A DNA stretch of 52,824 nucleotides, from positions 209 to 53,032 of the forward strand of contig NZ_AXAC01000027.1 in assembly GCF_000472665.1 (NCBI RefSeq), read 5' to 3'. Under the pieces are notes generated by a model. It was not told the origin of the DNA and made no database searches. It saw only the letters and a list, made by a program, of their open reading frames with translations. Made by a program: the position numbers and the translations under genes. This document shows, in pieces, positions 26,289 through 34,338 of this stretch. Each line of letters opens with the position of its first letter. Positions within the stretch are counted from its first letter, which is position 1. The DNA is from Acetobacterium malicum subsp. dehalogenans DSM 11527. GTDB taxonomy: Bacteria > Bacillota > Clostridia > Eubacteriales > Eubacteriaceae.

Positions 26289-26443
26289 TGATGACCTTAT
26301 TGTAATTAATTAAGGCCACCCTTTTAGGCAATTTATAATTTCTGTCCTCTTCTTTTGATCCACCAATACGTTGATATTTTATTGGCAATCAATTTCTCTT
26401 ATGTCCATTCAAACGATAAAATAATGATAATCCATCAAAATTT

Positions 26444-26483
26444 AAAAAGCGATAACATTCATGACTGTTATCGCCTTTGATAA
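26444..26483 (-). promoter_or_regulatory. Second ANTAR-like hairpin and terminator B in the amtB (first copy) leader
   Basis: Minus strand: TTATC (26479-26483) and GATAA (26468-26472) enclose the hexaloop AAAGGC (A1, G4). The 3' arm belongs to GCGATAACA (26466-26474), which pairs perfectly with TGTTATCGC (26449-26457) and is followed by five T, giving a second intrinsic terminator. Confidence 0.65.
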
Positions 26484-26508
26484 ATTGCTGGGTCTATTTG
26501 GTTTGAAT

Positions 26509-26611
26509 AAAAAAAGGCGATAACAGGGTTTCCTGTTATCACCTTTGATAAGCGTTTAGAAATCATTAAGTATCAATCCTAACAATCCTGTCTTCTTTGA
26601 CTTCCGTTAGG
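26509..26611 (-). promoter_or_regulatory. ANTAR-like P1/P2 element with terminator A in the amtB (first copy) leader
   Basis: Minus strand. P1: the outer helix CCTAAC/GTTAGG (26606-26611 with 26578-26583) carries an inner GTC/GAC hairpin (26590-26601) with hexaloop AAAGAA (A1, G4). P2: TTATC/GATAA (26547-26551 with 26536-26540) has hexaloop AAAGGT (A1, G4). The 3' arm of P2 lies inside GGTGATAACAGG (26532-26543), which alternatively pairs with CCTGTTATCGCC (26516-26527), followed by seven T. This is a complete P1-P2/terminator switch. Confidence 0.75.
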
Positions 26612-26631
26612 TTTACCTTAAGATGTTTTTG

Positions 26632-26660
26632 ATTATAGCACCATAAAAATCCACTGTCAA
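26632..26660 (-). promoter_or_regulatory. Promoter of amtB (first copy)
   Basis: On the minus strand TTGACA (26655-26660), a 17-base spacer and TATAAT (26632-26637), a full consensus promoter. Confidence 0.9.
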
Positions 26661-26710
26661 TGGGATTTTCATTTTTTTTCATAAATTCTTAACTGAAAAC
26701 GATTTTCTTT

Positions 26711-27814
26711 TTACTGACCAGCCGTGACAATCACATCTTTTGTCTGACTTTGACCATTTCGCTCGAAGGTCACACTTACTTTATCGCCGCCATTGACCGC
26801 ATAGAGAATTTCTTTCATCTTAAGCATGGTGTTCGTTTTGATGCCATTAATTTCTTTAATGATATCTCCGGCAGCCAAACCGGCATTAGCAGCACCGCCG
26901 CCCTGTTGTACCGAAGCAATATAGATTCCCTCATTAAAGTTGACATCACTGTCAGTAAGATAATAATCGGCAATCGCCCGGTCATAAGCGGTGATGCCCA
27001 TCACCGTGGAATCAAATTTTCCAGTTGCCACAATTTCGTTTAGAATCGGTTTTAAAATATTAATCGGTATGGCAAAACCCATTCCTTCGCCAGTGGTCAG
27101 TTTATAGGTATTGATGCCGATTACTTCACCGTTTTTATTAACCAACGGGCCACCGCTGTTTCCCGAATTGATCGAAGCATCGGTTTGGATCAGATCTTCC
27201 GCTAACCCATTTTCCAACGGGATGCTCCGATTCAGGGCTGATATGATGCCGGCCGTGACCGTTCGTTCAAAGTTCAGTCCCATCGGATTACCAACTGCCA
27301 CCGCCAGTTCACCAACGACCACATTGTCCGAATCACCCAGTTCCAGCACTGGCAAATCCTTGGCCTCAATTTTGATAATGGCCATATCCAGCGCAGCATC
27401 AGACCACACCAGTTTGGCATCATAGGTATTTCCGTCCGCCAGTGATACCTTCAAGGCCGAGACATCATCCGATGCCACATGCTGATTGGTGGCAATATAA
27501 CCATCGCTGGTTAAAATGAAGCCGGAACCGACTCCGGTTGCTTCCTGAGGTCCGTAAGCGGTCATCGCCACTCCAGTGGTCTCAATCCCCACCACCGATG
27601 GGGGAACCGTTTGGGCAATGGCTTCCACCACTGTATCCGCTGAGCTCTCACTGACTACAATTTCATTTTTGGCGCCCTGTATTACAGTGCTGTTGTCAAA
27701 GAAAAAGTTAACGCCAAGAAATAACGCGCCCACAATCACACCGCCGATAATTGCACCAATCATGCCGATGATCAGGGAATTTGGTTTTTTTTCTTTTTTC
27801 AGATCGTCGTTCAT
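26711..27814 (-). CDS. htrA: HtrA/DegP-type serine protease, membrane-anchored
   Basis: A 367-residue protein. A short cytoplasmic N-terminus is followed by one membrane segment (about residues 13-35), a trypsin-like domain, and a C-terminal PDZ domain (about 280-365, AGLAAGDIIKEINGIK). The catalytic triad is visible as TNQHVAS (His), SDAALDMAIIK (Asp) and INSGNSGGPLV (Ser). It acts outside the membrane in protein quality control. It follows walJ by 30 bases in a murA-walJ-htrA run, like the tail of the wal operon of other Firmicutes. Confidence 0.94.
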   Translation of the reverse strand: MNDDLKKEKKPNSLIIGMIGAIIGGVIVGALFLGVNFFFDNSTVIQGAKNEIVVSESSADTVVEAIAQTVPPSVVGIETTGVAMTAYGPQEATGVGSGFILTSDGYIATNQHVASDDVSALKVSLADGNTYDAKLVWSDAALDMAIIKIEAKDLPVLELGDSDNVVVGELAVAVGNPMGLNFERTVTAGIISALNRSIPLENGLAEDLIQTDASINSGNSGGPLVNKNGEVIGINTYKLTTGEGMGFAIPINILKPILNEIVATGKFDSTVMGITAYDRAIADYYLTDSDVNFNEGIYIASVQQGGGAANAGLAAGDIIKEINGIKTNTMLKMKEILYAVNGGDKVSVTFERNGQSQTKDVIVTAGQ

Positions 27815-27844
27815 CGTTTCACCTCAATCTTAGTTGAAGTTCTT

Positions 27845-28633
27845 TTACAGGTTGATTATCTCACTCGCACTACTTCTTTTGGCCACACAAAGTTTCACAT
27901 CACCATCCAGAACCACGCCGGCCCCGATTAAGATCCGAGCGGTGGTTTCATAGGCCAGCAAAGGATAATTGTTTTCCTGGCTGAGATGGGCCAGCACCAG
28001 TTGTCGGGTACCTTCCTTTACCAGAGCCAGGGCCAGATCGCCGGCCGTCTCATTGGACAGATGACCGAAGTCACTTTTTATCCGCTGTTTGAGGTAGAAG
28101 GGATAAGATCCGGCTTCCAGCATCGACACGTCATGGTTGGACTCCAGCACCACCAAATCACAGCCACATAGGGCACTGCGCATCTCAGTGGTAATAATCC
28201 CCGAATCGGTGGCGATTCCCAGTCGATTTTTTCCGTCAGAAATGACAAATCCGGCCGAATCTGCCGCATCATGAGATGTTTTAAACGCTTCAATTTGAAG
28301 ATCCTGAATATGAAAAGGTTTCTCGAAATCAAAGATTTTAACATTATGCTCGGCAATTTTGCCCAGATCCTTCATCATCGCTTCCCAAGTTTTTTCATTG
28401 GCATAAACCGGCAGATCAAAACGCCGGGATAAAACCCCAACGCCATGGATATGATCGCTGTGTTCATGGGTCACCATAATGCCACCAATTTCTCGCGGGT
28501 CCTCAGCGATGGCATCCATGGCACTCTGGATCCGTTTGCCACTGAGGCCGGCGTCAATGAGAATTTTGGTGCTATTGTTTGAGACAAACAAACTGTTTCC
28601 TGAACTTCCACTATATAAACTACAAAATTTCAA
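27845..28633 (-). CDS. walJ: MBL-fold metallohydrolase WalJ/YycJ
   Basis: A 262-residue metallo-beta-lactamase-fold protein. It begins KFCSLYSGSSGNSLFVSN, typical of YycJ/WalJ, and has the metal motif THEHSDHIHG (HxHxDH), then SHDAADSAGF and LGHLSNETAG. WalJ proteins resemble 5'-exonucleases and have been linked to DNA replication/repair and cell-wall homeostasis. Here the WalR/WalK genes that usually accompany walJ are absent, but htrA follows as in the wal operon. Confidence 0.92.
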   Translation of the reverse strand: MKFCSLYSGSSGNSLFVSNNSTKILIDAGLSGKRIQSAMDAIAEDPREIGGIMVTHEHSDHIHGVGVLSRRFDLPVYANEKTWEAMMKDLGKIAEHNVKIFDFEKPFHIQDLQIEAFKTSHDAADSAGFVISDGKNRLGIATDSGIITTEMRSALCGCDLVVLESNHDVSMLEAGSYPFYLKQRIKSDFGHLSNETAGDLALALVKEGTRQLVLAHLSQENNYPLLAYETTARILIGAGVVLDGDVKLCVAKRSSASEIINL

Positions 28634-28805
28634 TCGTTGCTCCCCTGTTCATTTTCAACCTTGTAAAATTATTCCATTTAAATGCGCCAAGGGCCAGCTG
28701 GATTGTTAGGTTTATCCTAGCGAATGATGCTTAAACCTGACTTAACCTAACTTTACGAGATTTAAGTTAATCGTTGTACCCTTCGCTTCATCAATCTTAA
28801 TCATT

Positions 28806-30083
28806 TTAAAGGCAAGCTGGGTCTTTTTCGGAAATTCGGCGGATATCAGCCCCCAGATTCCGCAGATTTTCCTGGAGATTTTCGTAACCCCGATCAATAT
28901 GAACAATTTCCGTAATTTTTGTCTCTCCGTCAGCAATTAATCCGGCAATAACCATAGCGGCCCCGGCTCTTAAATCAGTGGTTCTGATTTTTGTGGCGGA
29001 TAAAGCTTTGACCCCGGTGATACTTGCAGTCCGGCTGTTAATCGAAATATTGGCCCCCATCCGCCGTAATTCGTCCACATATTTAAAACGACTTTCAAAA
29101 ATACTTTCGGTAATGGTGCTGGTGCCCTGGGCAATCGTCATTAAAACGGCCATCGGCTGCTGGAGATCGGTAGGAAAACCAGGATAAGGCATGGTCTTGA
29201 CGTTGACCGCCTTTAACGGATGCTTTCCGATAACCCGAATCCCATCGTCTTCTTCTAGAACAATGACCCCCATTTCGCTGAGTTTGGCCGTGATCGCTTC
29301 CATATGCTTGGGAATAACATTCTTGATTAAAATATCCCCTTCAGTGGCTGCTGCCGCCATCATATAGGTGCCGGTAGTAATCTGATCAGGAATCACTGAA
29401 TACTCGCAGCCATGCATTTCTTCAACGCCAACAATTTTGATAACATCTGTTCCCGCACCCTTGATGTTTGCTCCCATCAAGTTCAAAAAGTTAGCCACAT
29501 CAACGATGTGGGGTTCTTTAGCGGCATTTTCAATAATTGTTTTACCATCGGCCCGAACCGCTGCCAGCATGATGTTGATGGTCGCGCCAACGCTGACCAC
29601 ATCAAGAAAAATATGAGCGCCTTTAAGTTCTGGTGCCTCCATTTTTACCTGGCCATGTTCAATCACCACGGTTGCGCCCAAGGCCTGAAAGCCTTTGATA
29701 TGCTGGTCAATCGGTCGGTCCCCGATGTTACAGCCGCCGGGTAATGGCACAATCGCTTTGCGGTAACGTCCCAGCAACGCGCCCAACAGATAATAGGAGG
29801 CCCGCATCTGGCCGGTTTCCTCTTCATAATCCGACACATCATATGAAATCGGTTTTTCGGTATTAATAATCAGGGTATCTTTTTCTCTATATATTTCAGC
29901 GCCCAATTTTTCAAGAATAACAATCATTTTGTTAACATCTTTAATATCGGGAACATTTTCTATCTTACTTGAGCAGGCGCAAAGTACTGCTGCCGGAATA
30001 ATTCCCAGCACGGCATTTTTTGCCCCGGAGATTGTAACCTCGCCTTGTAGGGGGTTACCTCCTTCTATAATAAAAGCATCCAT
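28806..30083 (-). CDS. murA: UDP-N-acetylglucosamine 1-carboxyvinyltransferase
   Basis: A 425-residue MurA, first committed step of peptidoglycan synthesis (transfer of enolpyruvate from PEP to UDP-GlcNAc). Lys22 in TISGAKNAVL and the PEP-binding, fosfomycin-sensitive cysteine in PLPGGCNIGDRP (C118) are present. Later landmarks are PDQITTGTYM and PGFPTDLQQP. The start is the ATG at 30083-30081 with AAAGGAATA upstream. A frame extending to 30122 would put the start inside the leader. It has its own promoter and is divergent from dnaD. Confidence 0.95.
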   Translation of the reverse strand: MDAFIIEGGNPLQGEVTISGAKNAVLGIIPAAVLCACSSKIENVPDIKDVNKMIVILEKLGAEIYREKDTLIINTEKPISYDVSDYEEETGQMRASYYLLGALLGRYRKAIVPLPGGCNIGDRPIDQHIKGFQALGATVVIEHGQVKMEAPELKGAHIFLDVVSVGATINIMLAAVRADGKTIIENAAKEPHIVDVANFLNLMGANIKGAGTDVIKIVGVEEMHGCEYSVIPDQITTGTYMMAAAATEGDILIKNVIPKHMEAITAKLSEMGVIVLEEDDGIRVIGKHPLKAVNVKTMPYPGFPTDLQQPMAVLMTIAQGTSTITESIFESRFKYVDELRRMGANISINSRTASITGVKALSATKIRTTDLRAGAAMVIAGLIADGETKITEIVHIDRGYENLQENLRNLGADIRRISEKDPACL

Positions 30084-30128
30084 ATTTATTCCTTTCAGTG
30101 CAAGTGTATATGCAATATCCAATTGGTT

Positions 30129-30156
30129 ATTATATCATAAGTTTCAATTTTATCAA
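30129..30156 (-). promoter_or_regulatory. murA promoter
   Basis: On the minus strand TTGATA (30151-30156), a 16-base spacer and TATAAT (30129-30134), about 45 bases upstream of the murA start. Confidence 0.7.
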
Positions 30157-30355
30157 GAAATCTCTTGATTTTACGCCATTTTTTTATCAGCAAACCAGTT
30201 TTTCTTATACTCTTTAAGAATTCTTTTCCCAACCTAAAGAAAACAGGAATTCCTCACAAATTAAATTTGATGTGATATAATAAGTTTATCGTCTCTATTC
30301 AAACTAGAGATTTTTAGTAATAAAAAGATTATCAATCCATAACTCGAGGTAAAAA

Positions 30356-31384
30356 ATGAATCGTTTTGAATTAGTTTCCAGCCATGACGACCTGGGTGTC
30401 ACACCCATTGAAAATATATTTATTAATCACTATATGCCCATGGCTCGGGGGGACTACGTGAAGGTCTATCTTTACGGCTTAAAGCGATGCTTTAATCAGG
30501 GCCTGACCCCCATCAGCAACGAAGATATCGCCAAAGATCTGAATTTATTAGAAACCGATGTCAAAAAAGCCTGGGATTATTGGGCTTCTGAAAAAATCAT
30601 CGCCATTGAATACACCGGCACCCGGGATGCGCTGGTCCGTTTTTACAATATCACCGGCACCATTCTCTATAAAAATGAGGCTATCCCGGAAACTACGGTT
30701 CCCAAAAATGCCCAGTCTTCCAACAGCATCGAAGACCGGATTCAACGCATGTACACCACCATTCAGGACATGTACGAAAGCCGGACCATCACCAAAAAAG
30801 AAACCCTGCTGTTCAAACGCTGGCTGGATGAATACAATTTCACTCCGGAAGCCGTGATCCTGATTGTGGAATATTCCATTAACATGATTAATAAGAAAGA
30901 TCGCACCTTTACCCCGGCTCAGGTGGTCTCTTATCTGGAAACCGTAGCCAAAAGCTTTCATACTGCTGAGGTACGCGATCATATCGAGGCTGAGGCCCAT
31001 ATTAAGGACTCCGCCCACAAACGAACCGCCTATTTTCAGATCTTCAAATATCTGGGCATCCAACGAAATCCCATGGTTTCTGAGCGGCAGATGATGGATA
31101 CCTGGTTTAATGACTACGGTTTTTCGATGGAGATCATTGTCCAGGCCTTATCCCGAACCAACAAACCAAACATGAAATATATTGATGGAATTCTGAAAAA
31201 TTGGCACGAACAGGGCTTCAAAACTCTGGAAGATATTAAAAATGACAAACCAAAACAAAAAATCGATCATAAGGAGTCCATTGAACCGATGAGCGATTCC
31301 CGTAAACAGGCTTACCTGGATATGGAAGTCGATTATGCTGAGGATTTATGGCCAGAACTGGAGATAAATGATGAAGACCTATAA
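30356..31384 (+). CDS. dnaD: DnaD-domain replication initiation protein
   Basis: A 342-residue protein with an N-terminal winged-helix part (about 20-110, NQGLTPISNEDIAKDLNLLE) and DnaD/DnaB2 domains (about 125-200 and 220-285), the latter with the WFNDYGFSMEIIVQALSRT and YIDGILKNWHEQG elements. DnaD-like proteins help load the replicative helicase at origins or stalled forks in Firmicutes. The gene overlaps the helicase-loader gene by 17 bases, so the two form one operon. Confidence 0.9.
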   Translation: MNRFELVSSHDDLGVTPIENIFINHYMPMARGDYVKVYLYGLKRCFNQGLTPISNEDIAKDLNLLETDVKKAWDYWASEKIIAIEYTGTRDALVRFYNITGTILYKNEAIPETTVPKNAQSSNSIEDRIQRMYTTIQDMYESRTITKKETLLFKRWLDEYNFTPEAVILIVEYSINMINKKDRTFTPAQVVSYLETVAKSFHTAEVRDHIEAEAHIKDSAHKRTAYFQIFKYLGIQRNPMVSERQMMDTWFNDYGFSMEIIVQALSRTNKPNMKYIDGILKNWHEQGFKTLEDIKNDKPKQKIDHKESIEPMSDSRKQAYLDMEVDYAEDLWPELEINDEDL

Positions 31385-32336
31385 TGACGCCTTTGCCCTG
31401 TTGCAAGATAAACAAAATGCCTATCAATTCAAACAGCGCAAAAAAAAAGAAGCCCTTTATGATCTGATTCCCGAGCTTTCTGATCTGGACAATCAAATCA
31501 ATCGCCTGGGGGTTGCCCTCACCCGCGCTACCATTGCCAGGGAGCTCGATAAAACCGCCACCATCCGCCAGCAGATGAGCGAACTTGAGGCCAGAAAAAA
31601 AGATCTGGCCGGAGAAAAGGCCGTTCTGCTGACCCACTCCTATTATTGCTCGCTTTGTCAGGACACCGGAATTCTCCCGGAAGGAATCTGCTCATGTCTA
31701 AACCAGTGTCTGGCCGAAATCAGTTTTTCCAGCTATGACCTGAAAACCCGGGCTCAGCGGGAAACCTTCGAAAGCTTTAACCCTGACTATTATTCCGAAC
31801 AGCCGATTGGTTCGGGAGCTGCCAGTCATCGCTCCAATGCCCTTAGCATCAAACAGAATATGCTGAAATATTGTCAGAACTTCGAAAACATTGAAGACCA
31901 GCTTCTTTTTACCGGTCCGCCTGGGGTCGGCAAGACCTTTATGTCCAATTGCATCGTCAATAAGCTCACCGAAAAAGGCTATGGGATTGTCTACGTCACC
32001 GCTGCCCACCTGGTCGCCAGTATTCAGGATCAGCTATTCCGGGAAAAGAAAACCTCCACTGAAATTTATGAACCGCTGCTGCTCTGCGATCTTTTGATCA
32101 TCGATGATTTAGGGGCAGAATTTTCTTCTGAATACAGTCAGAAGCAGCTCTACGAGGTCATCGACAGCCGCCTTAATGCCGAAAAAAAGATGATCATTTC
32201 CAGTAATCTGACGGTTCTCAAAATCAAAGCGCTTTATGATGAACGGCTGTCCTCGCGAATCTCCGGCTATTTTAAAACCATTCCCTTTCTGGGCGAAGAT
32301 ATTCGTATTCTCAAGGCCCGGCGTGGCCGTTCTTGA
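31368..32336 (+). CDS. dnaI: Helicase loader, DnaI/DnaC-type AAA+ ATPase
   Basis: A 322-residue protein. An N-terminal coiled region is followed by a zinc-binding stretch (YYCSLCQDTGILPEGICSC), matching the Bacillus DnaI N-terminal domain. An AAA+ module follows with Walker A GPPGVGKT, Walker B LLIIDDLGAE, sensor SSNL and the arginine-finger region DERLSSRISG. It loads the replicative DNA helicase. The GGAG site in the end of dnaD and the overlap show translational coupling. ATGs at 31368 and 31371 are equivalent. Confidence 0.92.
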   Translation: MMKTYNDAFALLQDKQNAYQFKQRKKKEALYDLIPELSDLDNQINRLGVALTRATIARELDKTATIRQQMSELEARKKDLAGEKAVLLTHSYYCSLCQDTGILPEGICSCLNQCLAEISFSSYDLKTRAQRETFESFNPDYYSEQPIGSGAASHRSNALSIKQNMLKYCQNFENIEDQLLFTGPPGVGKTFMSNCIVNKLTEKGYGIVYVTAAHLVASIQDQLFREKKTSTEIYEPLLLCDLLIIDDLGAEFSSEYSQKQLYEVIDSRLNAEKKMIISSNLTVLKIKALYDERLSSRISGYFKTIPFLGEDIRILKARRGRS

Positions 32337-32372
32337 AAAAGGTGTCCGAGTCTTAACTCGGGACACCTTTTT
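32336..32372. terminator. Bidirectional terminator after dnaI
   Basis: AAAAAGGTGTCC and GGACACCTTTTT, extended by GAGT/ACTC inside with a one-base bulge, separate convergent dnaI and the CheR-like gene. Confidence 0.9.
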
Positions 32373-32377
32373 CAACG

Positions 32378-32986
32378 TTAATAGCGGCGTTTCCGATAAA
32401 TGCGGGCATTTGACACCACCGGCTCAAATTTATGTTCTAATTCGGCTGGCAGCTTCTGGGTTTGTTCCATTGCCAGATAGCCGCCCTCCGTCAGGGCCTC
32501 ATCAAACATCCGGATCACATTGATACGTTCCTGCTCATTAAAATGAAGCAGGACGTTTTTGCATAAAATCAGTCCAAAGTCTTTTCCAATACTGTTCAGA
32601 GTCAGCAAATCGTGCTTCTGAAAGATCACCGCGCCCCGGATTTCAGCAGTGAGCTGATAAGAATCTCGCTTTTCAACCTTGATAAAATATTTTTCGAAAA
32701 TTTCAGCGGGGATCCGTTGCACCTGTTCCCGGGGATATTCAGCCGCTAAAATAATCTTATCAAAAAGGTCACTACCATCAATATCAGTAGCCTGTATCTT
32801 CACCTTTTCAAAATCAAGCTGATCCATCCGATCTCGCAACAACATTGCCAGGGTATACGGTTCCGGCCCCATGGCACAACCGGCATCCCAGATCTTAAGC
32901 TCCGCCTTTGACCGAAGATCTGGAATGGCATGGTCGCAGATCAACTCCAAAGTATGTAAATCTCTAAAAAAGTAAGTAAATGCCAT
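32378..32986 (-). CDS. CheR-like methyltransferase lacking the N-terminal CheR domain
   Basis: A 202-residue SAM-dependent methyltransferase of the CheR type (KIWDAGCAMGPEPYTLAM for SAM binding, GLILCKNVLLHFNEQERINV near the C-terminus). Classical CheR proteins are about 270 residues and begin with an all-helical domain that contacts the receptor; here the catalytic domain starts almost at once. I chose the ATG at 32986-32984 because of the GGGAGG site. It may methylate chemoreceptors such as the one at 48514-51552, but no other che genes are nearby, so this is inference. Confidence 0.8.
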   Translation of the reverse strand: MAFTYFFRDLHTLELICDHAIPDLRSKAELKIWDAGCAMGPEPYTLAMLLRDRMDQLDFEKVKIQATDIDGSDLFDKIILAAEYPREQVQRIPAEIFEKYFIKVEKRDSYQLTAEIRGAVIFQKHDLLTLNSIGKDFGLILCKNVLLHFNEQERINVIRMFDEALTEGGYLAMEQTQKLPAELEHKFEPVVSNARIYRKRRY

Positions 32987-33060
32987 CAAATCCTCCCGAT
33001 ATTCTTCTGTTTTGCAAAAGTTATGGCTGCCTGGAGCTATCAAAAAATTAATTTTGCTAA

Positions 33061-33816
33061 CTATTCCGGCTTTTTCATCCCATATATATCATAAATTTCC
33101 TGAGTATATTCGCCTTCTTGATGATAAACAATCAGCGGTGCATCTGTTTTCAATCCTGGCTTACCGCTTTTTCGGCCTTCAATCAAAACCAGGTTGGCTT
33201 CCTTTTTAATGGACGGATAAACAAATTGCAGCTGCTTGACCTCAATTTTATAAAGTCGCATCAGTGAGATAATATCACCCAGCCGTTCCGGCCGGTGAAC
33301 CAGAAACAGCCGTCCCCGATCCTTCAGCATCCGTTTACTGAAAATAAGAATATCTTCAATGCTGCATAAAATTTCATGCCGCGAAATCGTTTTTGTTTCA
33401 CAATTGTTCTTCAGCCCAGCCTGAGCCCGCATATAAGGCGGGTTACTGACTACCACATCATAAGTGTTCGGCAGAATCTCACCACCTGGTTCTTTAATAT
33501 CGCCGGCAATGATCTTGATCTGAGCTGATAAACCATTAAGTGCCATACTCCGCCTGGCCATTTCCACCAGCGGTTCCTGTATCTCCAAACCGGTGATGGA
33601 GGCCGCCTTGGTTTTGCCATAAAGCAATAATGGAATAATCCCTGTCCCGGTTCCCAGATCGATGATGTGGGGGGACCCCTTTATTCGCCGGGAAACAAAC
33701 CAGGATAACAAAACCGCATCCATACCAAAACAGAAAAAATCGGGATTCTGAATAATCTTCAAATTATTCAGCCCTAAATCCTCGATTCGTTCCCCTTTTT
33801 TTAAATAGTTATCCAC
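33061..33816 (-). CDS. tRNA (adenine-N6) methyltransferase, TrmN6/YfiC-like
   Basis: A 251-residue class I methyltransferase with the FCFGMDAVLLSWF entry motif, SAM motif IIDLGTGTGIIPLLL and the catalytic VVSNPPYMR motif of N6-adenine methyltransferases. This is the family annotated as tRNA1(Val) A37 N6-methyltransferase. The start is a GTG (33816-33814), fixed by AGAAGGAG upstream; the GTG lies inside a DnaA-box sequence. A GIY-YIG endonuclease gene often follows this gene in Firmicutes but is not seen here. Confidence 0.88.
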   Translation of the reverse strand: MDNYLKKGERIEDLGLNNLKIIQNPDFFCFGMDAVLLSWFVSRRIKGSPHIIDLGTGTGIIPLLLYGKTKAASITGLEIQEPLVEMARRSMALNGLSAQIKIIAGDIKEPGGEILPNTYDVVVSNPPYMRAQAGLKNNCETKTISRHEILCSIEDILIFSKRMLKDRGRLFLVHRPERLGDIISLMRLYKIEVKQLQFVYPSIKKEANLVLIEGRKSGKPGLKTDAPLIVYHQEGEYTQEIYDIYGMKKPE

Positions 33817-34018
33817 AATTAACTCCTTCTATCCACACAGTTGTACTATTTTCCGAGATAATCAACAGGTTTGTCCACATTTCCGTCAATTCTATCCACT
33901 ATTTGTGGATAAGTATTGTAAATGCTTCGCCTTTTCCCTGAAACTTCCCAAATTATGGGCTTTTCGGATCAACCTTTTTTCAATGGCCCTGTTGATTGTT
34001 TTGTATAACTTATCCACA
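33809..34018. promoter_or_regulatory. Cluster of DnaA boxes
   Basis: Perfect 9-mers TTATCCACA occur at 33809-33817 and 34010-34018 and, inverted, TGTGGATAA at 33904-33912. Near matches lie at 33829-33837 (CTATCCACA), 33870-33878 (TTGTCCACA-like) and 33892-33900 (CTATCCACT). The stretch is AT-rich. This density suggests DnaA binding, either as a secondary origin-like or DnaA-titrating region, or as DnaA control of the flanking genes. Confidence 0.7.
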
Positions 34019-34338
34019 TATACACAGCTAAAAGTTGATACTTATCAAACGAAGATCAGAATCCCATTAACAGGGCGTTTAAATTTATTTCTCCGTAAAT
34101 ATCAAACCACTTCAGCTGTTGATAAAAATATTTCTCCCGAATTTACAGCCTTTTTTCGATTTTCCCTTTTATGTAAGCAAATTCTTTGCTATAATGTGTA
34201 GTTGTAGAGGACTATTTCTAATTTATTGTAATGATTCGCCTAGCCTCTAAAAGCTCCTTTATCATCCACGATTATGATGATAAAGTCAATGACCAAAAAA
34301 TATTGCAATGAAATTATTTGCGAAAGCGATGGATACAT
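33817..34338. other. Intergenic stretch with DnaA boxes and upstream region of the membrane protein gene
   Basis: This 522-base stretch contains the DnaA-box cluster and then AT-rich sequence. A TATAAT at about 34191-34196 is a possible -10 for the plus-strand gene at 34339, but I see no good -35. A 98-codon frame at 33905-34201 starts within a DnaA box and has no ribosome site; I do not call it. Confidence 0.55.

Larger units (their letters stand above)
26243..26710 (-). other. Leader and promoter region of amtB (first copy)
   Basis: This 468-base gap between htrA and amtB contains, in minus-strand order, a consensus promoter (26632-26660), an ANTAR-like P1 helix (26578-26611), P2 overlapping terminator A (26509-26551), a second hexaloop hairpin overlapping terminator B (26444-26483) and an 8-pair hairpin close to the start codon (26270-26288). 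No clear htrA terminator is visible. Confidence 0.8.

Noticed and set aside
24268-26543. Repeated GGCGATAACAG sequences as a CRISPR or mobile-element repeat
   Set aside because: The copies are few, irregularly spaced, each part of a leader hairpin/terminator, and without a cas gene or transposase.
33905-34201. 98-codon open frame on the plus strand
   Set aside because: It begins with TTG inside a DnaA box, has no ribosome site and no recognisable domain.
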